Below, piece after piece: positions 9,216-17,086 of a stretch of 64,000 nucleotides of DNA. Both the position numbers and the translations under genes were made by a program. Where the stretch lies: positions 62,001 through 126,000 of the forward strand of contig NZ_KB849234.1 of NCBI RefSeq assembly GCF_000368045.1, written 5' to 3'. The stretch comes from Acinetobacter johnsonii CIP 64.6 (GTDB taxonomy: Bacteria; Pseudomonadota; Gammaproteobacteria; Pseudomonadales; Moraxellaceae). The notes below the pieces were generated by a model. It was not told where the DNA came from, did no database searches, and saw nothing but the letters and a program-made list of their open reading frames with translations. Numbering within the stretch: position 1 is the stretch's first letter; every line of letters starts with the position of its first letter.

Positions 9216-10406
9216 ATGAATACCTCTTTCGACATCAGTCGAGACAAATCTCTGCTCTGGCTGATGGCAATTGTCTGTGGCTTATGTGCAGGGGCAAACT
9301 ATTATTGCCAGCCTTTGATTTCCTCTATTCAGCAAAGCTTTCAAGCGCCAGAAGAACAAGTGGCTTTGACCGTGACCTTTGCGCAAGTCTCCTATGCTTT
9401 GGGTTTACTGTTCATTGTGCCCTTAGGCGACATGCTGAACAAAGCCAAACTGATTCCATTCCTGATGTTTGGCGCATCTGCTGGACTGTTTATCTGTGCG
9501 ACATCTACCAACTTATCGATGCTCTGGCTAGGCACCATTATTACAGGACTCTTTTCTGTCGCAGCACAAGTACTGATTCCTCTGGCCACGATGGCAGTCA
9601 AACCTGAAAAAACGGGAGAAGTGGTCGGTTTCCTCATGAGTGGCTTGTTGGTTGGGATCTTACTGTCGACCAGTGTGGCTGGATTACTCTCAGACTTATG
9701 GCACTGGAAAATGATTTATGTACTGAGTGGTATTACCATGTTTGCTTTGGCCCTTCTGATGAAAGGAAAACTGCCTCAACTACCAAAACTCAAAATCACC
9801 TATTTCGACATTTTCAAGTCTATGGGGAGTCTGCTGCAACAAGAGCCGCGTTTGGTGTTTCGCTCAATCACGGGTGGATTTGCTTTTGCTGCCATGAGTA
9901 TGCTGTTTTCAACCATTGCCCTACTTTTAACCTCTGAGCCATTTCAACTTTCGGATGTTTTAGTCGGCGTGGTAACTTTGGTCGGCGTATTTGGCGCACT
10001 CTCCACTCAGTGGATTGGTAAATGGGCCGATCGCGGTTATACCCTGCTTTTGACTTGGGTCGGCTGCGGGACGTTAGCCCTCAGTTGGGTGTTCCTATAT
10101 TTAGGCGGGAGCTCACTCATCAGCTACATCATCGGTTATGCACTGATTAACTTAGGGCTTGCAACTACACATAGTTGTAACCAAAACGTGATTTTCCGTT
10201 TACGCCCCGATGCGAAGTCTCGGGTGAACTCCATCTATATGACCTTATATTTTATTGGTGGCGCGTGTGGCTCGGCACTGGGTGTCTATGCATGGCATCA
10301 CGGCGGCTGGAGCAGTACATGTTTAGTCGGTATTACACTGGTGATGATGGCGAGTGTCTTTGCTCTGCTGGATACCCTGTATAGCAAAAAACATGGTATT
10401 GCTTAA
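9216..10406 (+). CDS. MFS transporter
   Basis: A 396-residue inner-membrane protein with about 12 hydrophobic helices. Loop 2-3 carries the MFS motif A-like stretch PLGDMLNKAKLIPF. The start NYYCQPLISSIQQSF resembles the YnfM/YtbD branch of drug and metabolite exporters. Substrate unknown. An AAAGG ribosome site precedes the ATG. It is a single gene followed by a terminator. Confidence 0.88.
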   Translation: MNTSFDISRDKSLLWLMAIVCGLCAGANYYCQPLISSIQQSFQAPEEQVALTVTFAQVSYALGLLFIVPLGDMLNKAKLIPFLMFGASAGLFICATSTNLSMLWLGTIITGLFSVAAQVLIPLATMAVKPEKTGEVVGFLMSGLLVGILLSTSVAGLLSDLWHWKMIYVLSGITMFALALLMKGKLPQLPKLKITYFDIFKSMGSLLQQEPRLVFRSITGGFAFAAMSMLFSTIALLLTSEPFQLSDVLVGVVTLVGVFGALSTQWIGKWADRGYTLLLTWVGCGTLALSWVFLYLGGSSLISYIIGYALINLGLATTHSCNQNVIFRLRPDAKSRVNSIYMTLYFIGGACGSALGVYAWHHGGWSSTCLVGITLVMMASVFALLDTLYSKKHGIA

Positions 10407-10413
10407 CCCTTAA

Positions 10414-10443
10414 AAAGACAGTTGACTGAGTAAACTGTCTTTT
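10414..10443 (+). terminator. Terminator after the MFS gene
   Basis: Ten-bp stem AAAGACAGTT/AACTGTCTTT with a 9-nt loop, followed by TTT. Begins 8 bp after the stop codon. Confidence 0.8.
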
Positions 10444-10467
10444 GGTTTGGGCACTTCATTTTGAGCG

Positions 10468-11112
10468 CTAACTGACCTGAGCCACGGGGTAAAAAGGTTT
10501 ACCCAAGTCGAGACTATCGGCATTTTCCAAAGCAATATACAAAAATGCGGGCAGCAAAGCCGATAAAATTTGACAGCCATCTTGTAGCTGCTTACGGTTT
10601 AATGAACTCTTATAGGTTGAACCGCCATGCATCAGCTGATTTCTCAAGGTATATAAACGGTTAAACAGTACCAGTAAAATATCAACCGAATGCTTCTGTT
10701 GTAGCGCTTTCGCGACTTTTTTCTTTTCTTGTTCAAGCTGAGCCTTACAAACCTCTAAACCAATTTTCTTATTTTGATAGTCCCAATAGCCTTGATAGGT
10801 GTATTGGTTGTCTAAGAGCATACGAATGGCTTGACTAAACTTGTCCCATAAAATGCTATAAATTCTATGATCGACATCATGCTGGCAAATTAAATGTAAG
10901 AACTGACGTAAACTCTGTTTGTCCTGACTTTGCCCCAAGTCTTGTGCATATATCGCATTGAAAGAAATCCAGAGGCTGATAAATTGCAAATCGGGATCAT
11001 GATCGAGCAGGAATGCTTGCTTTAACCAACTCAGCCCACGATGTATTCTCAGATTAAACTCATCACTCTGTTGTATTTTTTTAGTTTTAAAAATTTCTTC
11101 TAAAAGCAACAT
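10468..11112 (-). CDS. HEPN-domain (Apea-like) protein
   Basis: A 214-residue soluble helical protein. The segment RLYTLRNQLMHGG contains the R-x4-H motif (RNQLMH) that forms the ribonuclease site of HEPN proteins. The earlier LQFISLWISFNAIYA is the usual first helix of the Apea-like HEPN group. Many HEPN proteins are RNases in toxin-antitoxin or phage defence systems. No nucleotidyltransferase (MNT) partner is adjacent. It lies just outside the island, about 590 bp from the attachment repeat. Activity is inferred from the motif only. Confidence 0.7.
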   Translation of the reverse strand: MLLLEEIFKTKKIQQSDEFNLRIHRGLSWLKQAFLLDHDPDLQFISLWISFNAIYAQDLGQSQDKQSLRQFLHLICQHDVDHRIYSILWDKFSQAIRMLLDNQYTYQGYWDYQNKKIGLEVCKAQLEQEKKKVAKALQQKHSVDILLVLFNRLYTLRNQLMHGGSTYKSSLNRKQLQDGCQILSALLPAFLYIALENADSLDLGKPFYPVAQVS

Positions 11113-11651
11113 CGGCTTTTCCTATACTTTATTCTTCTATATATTCAACATACTGAATGATTAAGCTAAATTCAATTTAATCCTGCTAGGACATAATGAT
11201 TGATGAATCCCACAAGTTCAGTGTGAATGTTCTATCGAAAAAAACATTCTGTTTTCTATATTTCAATGTATCTAATGAATATTGGCTGCTCCTCTTACCA
11301 TTAATTATAAGTTCTAAGGTTGATAAAAGCAGATAATACCTCTCAATGAATGTATTCCATTTTTGTGATAGTATTGCGTGCTATCGGAAATACCTGAATA
11401 AAAATGAAGCACCGAGTTTCATTTTTCGTCCACTCCCAAAGATCCTCCTATCGGTAATGAATGCATTTCAGCTCATTACATTGTGCTGTATCGTGCTCAA
11501 TAAATGGATTGATGCTTTGGCTTTGCGACATCTGATTTTCATGTAATTTCCCACATATTTCTTTGCACCGCTTCCGCTCTAAGACATAGGTTGTTCACCA
11601 TGTCTTTGCAGACAAAAGCTGATAAACACTGATCAAGAGCCTGATTTTTTA
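11113..11651. other. Gap upstream of the displaced dusA start
   Basis: About 540 bp of AT-rich DNA. It should contain the original dusA promoter, now cut off from the gene body by the island. A 66-codon frame at 11346-11546 has no recognisable features. No RNA gene seen. Confidence 0.5.
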
Positions 11652-11732
11652 ATGAATACTGACAAAACCATTGAAACCCCTCAATCTCCACGAATCAGTG
11701 TTGCCCCGATGATGGATTGGACACATAAATAA
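11652..11732 (+). pseudogene. dusA: Displaced 5' end of dusA
   Basis: Reads MNTDKTIETPQSPRISVAP then MMDWTHK and stops at TAA. This matches the N-terminus of the intact dusA at 51023, with several substitutions before the shared att block. It is the chromosomal gene start left behind when the island inserted. The reading frame runs into island DNA after MMDWT and ends two codons later. Confidence 0.9.
11703..11722 (+). repeat. Left attachment site of the dusA island
   Basis: The 20-bp block GCCCCGATGATGGATTGGAC is identical at 51074-51093 inside the intact dusA. It encodes the conserved APMMDW segment. The sequences differ on both sides of the block, so strand exchange took place within it. 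Confidence 0.9.
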
Positions 11733-11779
11733 AATTAAAACATTACTATCAATAACTTAATTAAATATAAAAATATTGT

Positions 11780-11798
11780 GGTGTAAAATTGGTGTAGA
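11780..11798 (+). repeat. Left-end integrase arm-type repeats
   Basis: GGTGTAAA at 11780-11787 and GGTGTAGA at 11791-11798, 11 bp apart. The same motif pair occurs at 50921-50940 next to the integrase, in the same orientation. Probable binding sites for the integrase arm domain or a directionality factor (inference). Confidence 0.6.
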
Positions 11799-11941
11799 AA
11801 ACCCGAAAGTAAATTTTTTAACCATTTATTCGTTCAAATAATGACACTTCTTCCTTCTATTAATTATTCATAATTTAGTTCCAATTCATGGATTCTCTAT
11901 ATCAATCTTTATTGTTTACTGTATATCTTGAAACAATTTAT

Positions 11942-12000
11942 TTTCTATTTTTTTCACCAAAAACTATGTTTATTTCTATTTTTACCACTAAAAACTATGT
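11942..12000 (+). promoter_or_regulatory. Tandem operator-like repeats before the XRE pair
   Basis: Two 28-bp direct repeats at a 31-bp period (11942-11969 and 11973-12000). Both start TTTCTATTTTT and end AAAAACTATGT. They end 37 bp before the first gene of the XRE/ImmA pair. This is the usual position for autoregulation by an XRE protein. Confidence 0.55.
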
Positions 12001-12036
12001 ATGCTAGGTAAATGATAATTTAGTAGATCTAACTTT

Positions 12037-12720
12037 ATGCAACCATTATATTTAACAATAGATGATCCACTTCACTCTCAAAATAGAATAAAAGAAGTTT
12101 TTGGGTTTGACTCGAAAATCTTGCTTGGAGTTATAGAAGATAGTTTTTCAGCTCGTAATGAAACAACAAATAATCATCCTAAAATTTATGGTGGTTATAG
12201 AAATTTTGCTGAAGGAACAGCTTTTTTAAGAGAACGCTTGTTATCAATGGGTTATTTAAAATATACCCAAGGAAACTCTGAATGGGTTCGTAATGAAAAG
12301 CTCGGAATCCTAATTAGTTTTATGACGGGAAATGCATGTGTTGGATTGAAAGGACAAGTTCCATCTAATACAGAGAGTTTGAGAACTGAAAAAGTTGCTC
12401 GAAACCGAAACCCTAAGGGGAGCATGTTTTCAAGAATCGCCAATGCCCAATTACATGGCGATATGCTAACAACCTACTCTACTACGGATACTTGGTGTTG
12501 GGTTCTAATGTATTATATTGATTATAAAAATAAAATAATCAGAAGTGAACTTTCATGTCCATCAAAACTTACTGAAAATGGTAAATTTTTTACAGAATAC
12601 CATGAAAGAATTATTTTAAAAGAAATCAGTTTCGATCCCGAGTCTGAATTTGATACTATTCTTTCCCCTGCACCAACTCCCGCGCCAATTGATTTTGAAA
12701 TCAAGCGCAAGAATGCTTAA
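12037..12720 (+). CDS. Unrecognised protein paired with an XRE/ImmA-IrrE regulator
   Basis: A 227-residue soluble protein of no family I can name. It has no signal peptide or membrane segment. Features are a basic central part (TEKVARNRNPKGSMFSRIA), a likely beta-rich second half (DTWCWVLMYYIDYKNKIIRSELSCPS) and a proline-rich tail (LSPAPTPAPIDFEIKRK). The next gene, an HTH plus M78 protease protein, starts 11 bp after its stop with GAGG between, so the two form one operon under tandem repeats. By analogy with toxin-antitoxin and XRE-ImmA modules it may be the effector, the partner, or the protease substrate. None of these is shown by sequence. Confidence 0.7.
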   Translation: MQPLYLTIDDPLHSQNRIKEVFGFDSKILLGVIEDSFSARNETTNNHPKIYGGYRNFAEGTAFLRERLLSMGYLKYTQGNSEWVRNEKLGILISFMTGNACVGLKGQVPSNTESLRTEKVARNRNPKGSMFSRIANAQLHGDMLTTYSTTDTWCWVLMYYIDYKNKIIRSELSCPSKLTENGKFFTEYHERIILKEISFDPESEFDTILSPAPTPAPIDFEIKRKNA

Positions 12721-12731
12721 GAGGCAATACT

Positions 12732-13877
12732 ATGTTCAATATGGGTCGTTTCGATCTCGCTCGTCAACGCCGTGGTTTGACTAAGAGAGAATTGGCTCAT
12801 CGATTAGAAGTAACCGATAGAACTGTTTCAAATTGGTACAGCAACCAAGAAGTTGATGAAAAAATTTTAGAAAAAGCTGCTGAAATTCTTGATTTTCCAA
12901 TCAACTTCTTTTACGGACGTGAAGTAGAAAAGATTCAAGTTGAATCTGTAAGCTTCAGGGCCCTCACTAAGATGACAGCTAGAAAAAGGGATATGGCAAT
13001 TAGCCAAACTATTTTAGCTGAAATGATTAGTGATTGGATTGATCAAAACTTTGAATTACCACTTCCTAACGTACCTGATTTACATGAATTAAGAAGTGAT
13101 TTTTCAACTGCGACTATTGGTTCATTGGATGAGGCCGACGAAAATGATGTTAGATATTATCTTGAATATTCTTATCCTGAGGCATGTGCTGATACAGTAA
13201 GAAAAGCTTGGGGATTAGGCGAACAACCTATTCCCAACCTGATTGCACTTTTGGAATCTAAAGGTATTCGTGTTTTCTCTCTCACTGATGAAGCACAAGA
13301 TGTAGATGCTTGTTGTAGATGGACAAGTGGCCGTCCTTTTATTTTTTTAAATACTTCCAGAACTGCTGAAAGGTGTAGATTTGACTTAGCTCACGAGCTA
13401 GGCCATTTAGTTATGCACAAACATGGGATAATTGAAGGAATTCACGTAGAACAAGAAGCAAATGCTTTTGCTTCTGCATTTCTAATGCCACGCAGAAGCT
13501 TACTAGCAAATCCTTTACGGATTCCATCCTTAAAAAGTATTTTGTCCAAAAAAGAAATATGGCAAGTTTCTGCTGCTGCTTTAACCTATCGTTATAATAA
13601 GTTGGGGATTATTACTGACTGGAATGCCACAAGTATCTATAAACAATTAGCCCAAAGAGGACGAAATAATGAGCCTAATCCCATCCCGCATGAATCATCT
13701 CTTTTGTTAGATAAAGTGTTCCAAGCTTTAGCCCAAGAAAACTTTGATTTATCTAAACTGACAAATGATTTATGTCTCAATCTAGTAGAGGTTAATAATC
13801 TTACTTTCAACTTAATCTCTAAATACCAAAATTTAGAGGCATTACGGCGTCGAAGTGAGTTAACAGTTTTGGATTAA
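12732..13877 (+). CDS. XRE-family HTH fused to ImmA/IrrE metallopeptidase
   Basis: A 381-residue protein. An N-terminal Cro/C1-type helix-turn-helix covers about 5-60 (FDLARQRRGLTKRELAHRLEVTDRTVSNW). A peptidase M78 domain follows with the zinc site HELGHLVMHKHG around residue 222 and the downstream E in EQEANAFASAFLMPR. Such proteins repress DNA and cleave partner regulators on a signal, as ImmA does for ImmR and IrrE for DdrO. It is translationally close to the unrecognised upstream gene. The C-terminal ~110 residues are unassigned. A terminator follows. Confidence 0.88.
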   Translation: MFNMGRFDLARQRRGLTKRELAHRLEVTDRTVSNWYSNQEVDEKILEKAAEILDFPINFFYGREVEKIQVESVSFRALTKMTARKRDMAISQTILAEMISDWIDQNFELPLPNVPDLHELRSDFSTATIGSLDEADENDVRYYLEYSYPEACADTVRKAWGLGEQPIPNLIALLESKGIRVFSLTDEAQDVDACCRWTSGRPFIFLNTSRTAERCRFDLAHELGHLVMHKHGIIEGIHVEQEANAFASAFLMPRRSLLANPLRIPSLKSILSKKEIWQVSAAALTYRYNKLGIITDWNATSIYKQLAQRGRNNEPNPIPHESSLLLDKVFQALAQENFDLSKLTNDLCLNLVEVNNLTFNLISKYQNLEALRRRSELTVLD

Positions 13878-13886
13878 AACAAATTT

Positions 13887-13917
13887 AAAAGAGAACATTT
13901 AAAGTTCTCTTTTTTTT
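13887..13917 (+). terminator. Terminator after the XRE/ImmA gene
   Basis: Stem AAAAGAGAAC/GTTCTCTTTT with a 7-nt loop followed by a T run. It separates this operon from the convergent hsdR. Confidence 0.85.
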
Positions 13918-13980
13918 CTTTAAGTACATGCTAGTTTCTGTAGGATTGAAACATTTGTACAGCCAAAATAAGCAATCAGG

Positions 13981-16900
13981 CTAGTTAGTAGTCCAAGCAT
14001 TCGACAATTGCTCAGCCTGCTTCATGACCAGTTCAATCGCCTCAGCCGCTTTATCTGGTGGGTACTTCCAACGCTGCAAGGTACGACGAACCAGAATCTT
14101 AAGCTGAGCACGGACACTATCCCTAACCTGCCAATCAACCGTCGTTGATTTCCGTAGCTTCTCGGTAATTTCGCGTGCAATCTGCTTAAGCGTATCATCT
14201 CCAAGCTCTCTGACCGCACTTTCATTATTCGCTAAGGCATCGTAGAAAGCGATTTCATCTGAATTTAAACCAAGTGCAGCTTCACGCGCCATATCCGCCT
14301 GAAACTCTTTCGCCATTTGAATGAGTTCCTCAATGACCTGAGAAGTTTCAATCGCTCGGTTATTGTATTTTCTCAAGGTTTCCTGTAAACGGTCAGAGAA
14401 GCGTTTTTCCTGCACCACATTGTTTCGCGTCTTTGCCTTAATGCCATCATTCAGTAACTTTTCCAGCAGTTCAATTGCCAAGTTACGGTATGGCATCTGC
14501 CGTACATCTTCGAGAAACTCATCTGATAGCAAACCAATATTCGGTTTATCTAAACCACACATTGCAAAAACATCTGTTACCCCATCAGCAATAACAGCAT
14601 TATCCAAAATCTGTTTTAGCGTACTGTCCTTTTCCGCTTGCGACAGTTTACGATCTACAGAGGTATGCTTGCTAATGACTGCTTTAATGGCTGAGTAAAA
14701 GGCAATTTCTTTGTGCAGGTTCTTCGCTTCATCTAAGGTGCTACATAAAGAGAAGGCTTTATTAATTGCCAGGACTAAATCAAGGAAACGCTTTTTACCA
14801 TCCTTGAAACTCAACACATAGTTGGCTGCTGGGATGATCAGTCGATGTGCCTGAGTTTCGTAAGCACTTAAATTCATGCCTACCTGTTCATTGGTTTTGG
14901 CAAACATTCCCCGTATCGCATCCATCTTTTCAGCAAGAACTGCATAGGCTTCTTCTGCACGTAAAGTCGGCTCACCTTTACCTTTGGCATCAGTATAAGT
15001 TTTTAAAGCCTGCTTCAATTCATTGGCAATGCCGATATAGTCGACAACTAGACCACCCTGCTTATCTTTAAATACCCGGTTCACGCGTGCAATTGCCTGC
15101 ATGAGGTTATGGCCTTTCATTGGCTTATCGATATACATGGTGTGCGTACACGGTGCATCAAAACCTGTAAGCCACATATCGCGCACAATCACTAACTGCA
15201 AAGGATCTTTTACATCCTTAAAGCGTTTCTCAAGACGTTTTTTGACTTGCTTGATGTAAATGTGTGGCTGTAACAATGGTTTATCTGAAGCTGAACCCGT
15301 CATCACAATTTTGATTTTGCCTTTTTCAGGATCAGTGTCATGCCAATCTGGGCGTAGAGCAATAATTTCATTATACAAATGCACACAGATTTCGCGGCTC
15401 ATGGTCACAATCATGCCTTTACCTGCCGTCGCTTCAGTACGGGCTTCAAAATGTGCGACTAAATCCGCAGCAATCTGTTTCAGCCGTGGTGTGGCACCCA
15501 CCAGCTTTTCTAGTCGGCTCCACTCACTCTTGGTCTTTTCCCTGTTACCGACATCTTCTTCATCTTCTACAACCTCATCGACTTGATCAGACAAATCTTC
15601 AATTTCAGTCTGATTGATGTCCAGCTTTGCCAAGCGTGATTCGTAGTAGATTGGGACGGTTGCACCATCATCGACGGCATCCTGAATGTCATAGATGGAA
15701 ACATAGTCGCCAAAGACAGCTCTGGTGTCTTTATCCTCACTCGAAATCGGAGTTCCAGTAAAGCCAATAAAAGCAGCATTCTTTAAAGCATCGCGCATGT
15801 GCTTGGCATAGCCGAACTTGTATGTGCCATCATTACCTAGTTTTGCTTTCAAACCATATTGGCTACGATGTGCTTCATCTGACATCACCACAATATTGTG
15901 GCGTCCATTTAATAATGGATGCTCAGTCTCACCTTCCAGTAATGCAAACTTTTGTACCGTGGTAAAGATAATGCCACCAGACTCACGCTCAGCTAAAAAC
16001 TTTCTCAGCTCATCACGGTTATTGGCTTGTACTGGCGTTTGTTTTAATAATTCTTGAGCATTACTAAAGGTTTCAAAGAGCTGTCCATCTAAGTCATTAC
16101 GGTCAGTCACGATCAACAAAGTTGGGTTGTGCATGGCAGACTGCTGTAATAGTTTACCTGCATAACAACACATGGAAATACTTTTACCCGAACCTTGGGT
16201 ATGCCAAACGACGCCTGCTTTTTTGTCCCCTGTCGGATTGGCTGCTGCAATGGTCGCTTGTACCGCTTCCCTAACCGCATGGAACTGATGATAGCCTGCA
16301 ATTTTTTTAATGGTCTTTTCGCCATCTGTTTCAAATAACACAAAGAATCGAATGTAATCTAAAAACAATTCTCGGTCAAAGAAGCCCCGAACAACTGTTT
16401 CTAGCTCCCACTCTAAAGCAGGTTTATCATCTTCATTCTTGATGGTACGCCACGGTAAAAAGCGTTCCTGATTCGCCGTCAGTGAACCGACACGTGCTGT
16501 TACACCATCACTGACTACCAAAGCTTCATTAAAGACAAACAGATCGGAGATTTCTTCTTTGTAGGTTTGCAGCTGGTTAAAGGCATCCCAGATATCTGCA
16601 TTTTCATCGGTTGGGCTTTTTAGCTCCAACACGGCAAACGGAATACCATTGATAAAACAGATGATGTCAGGGCGTCGAGGTTGTTTAGTGCCTAGAATCG
16701 TAAATTGATTGACCGCAACAAAACGGTTTTGATGCACATGATTAAAGTCCACTAAGAAAGCATGGTCATGTACCCAATCATCTTGTTTCTTATAGGTGAC
16801 AGGTACACCTTCCAATAACATACGATGGAATGCACGGTTATTGGTCACCAAATCCAGACTTTCAGGTTTGCTTAGTTTCAGTAACACTTGCTCAAAGCAA

Positions 16901-17085
16901 CTGGCAGGCAAATGTGGATTCAAACGTTCAAAAGCTGCCTTTAAATCAGCTTCCAATAAGATCTGTTTATAGTCTTTGCGTAAAGGATTACTGCTATCAA
17001 GTGCAATATCAATACCATGAACGACTTCCCAACCATTTTCGGTGAACCAATCAAGGCAAAGGTTTTCAAGTTGTGTTTCGTTCAT
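13981..17085 (-). CDS. hsdR: Type I restriction endonuclease subunit HsdR
   Basis: A 1034-residue motor and nuclease subunit of a type I restriction enzyme. The nuclease site appears as RPDIICFINGIPFAVLELKS near residue 155 (PD...ExK). Walker A is TQGSGKS near 298 and the DEAH box DEAHRSQYG near 404. Helicase motif VI is near QAIARVNRVF. The frame is open further upstream, but MNETQLENLC at 17085 is the natural start. It has GGAAG upstream and begins 1 bp after the preceding stop. It is the last gene of a five-gene overlapping operon. Confidence 0.95.
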   Translation of the reverse strand: MNETQLENLCLDWFTENGWEVVHGIDIALDSSNPLRKDYKQILLEADLKAAFERLNPHLPASCFEQVLLKLSKPESLDLVTNNRAFHRMLLEGVPVTYKKQDDWVHDHAFLVDFNHVHQNRFVAVNQFTILGTKQPRRPDIICFINGIPFAVLELKSPTDENADIWDAFNQLQTYKEEISDLFVFNEALVVSDGVTARVGSLTANQERFLPWRTIKNEDDKPALEWELETVVRGFFDRELFLDYIRFFVLFETDGEKTIKKIAGYHQFHAVREAVQATIAAANPTGDKKAGVVWHTQGSGKSISMCCYAGKLLQQSAMHNPTLLIVTDRNDLDGQLFETFSNAQELLKQTPVQANNRDELRKFLAERESGGIIFTTVQKFALLEGETEHPLLNGRHNIVVMSDEAHRSQYGLKAKLGNDGTYKFGYAKHMRDALKNAAFIGFTGTPISSEDKDTRAVFGDYVSIYDIQDAVDDGATVPIYYESRLAKLDINQTEIEDLSDQVDEVVEDEEDVGNREKTKSEWSRLEKLVGATPRLKQIAADLVAHFEARTEATAGKGMIVTMSREICVHLYNEIIALRPDWHDTDPEKGKIKIVMTGSASDKPLLQPHIYIKQVKKRLEKRFKDVKDPLQLVIVRDMWLTGFDAPCTHTMYIDKPMKGHNLMQAIARVNRVFKDKQGGLVVDYIGIANELKQALKTYTDAKGKGEPTLRAEEAYAVLAEKMDAIRGMFAKTNEQVGMNLSAYETQAHRLIIPAANYVLSFKDGKKRFLDLVLAINKAFSLCSTLDEAKNLHKEIAFYSAIKAVISKHTSVDRKLSQAEKDSTLKQILDNAVIADGVTDVFAMCGLDKPNIGLLSDEFLEDVRQMPYRNLAIELLEKLLNDGIKAKTRNNVVQEKRFSDRLQETLRKYNNRAIETSQVIEELIQMAKEFQADMAREAALGLNSDEIAFYDALANNESAVRELGDDTLKQIAREITEKLRKSTTVDWQVRDSVRAQLKILVRRTLQRWKYPPDKAAEAIELVMKQAEQLSNAWTTN

Positions 17086-17086
17086 T

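Noticed and set aside
11346..11546. 66-codon frame before the displaced dusA start
   Set aside because: No recognisable domain and no clear ribosome site.
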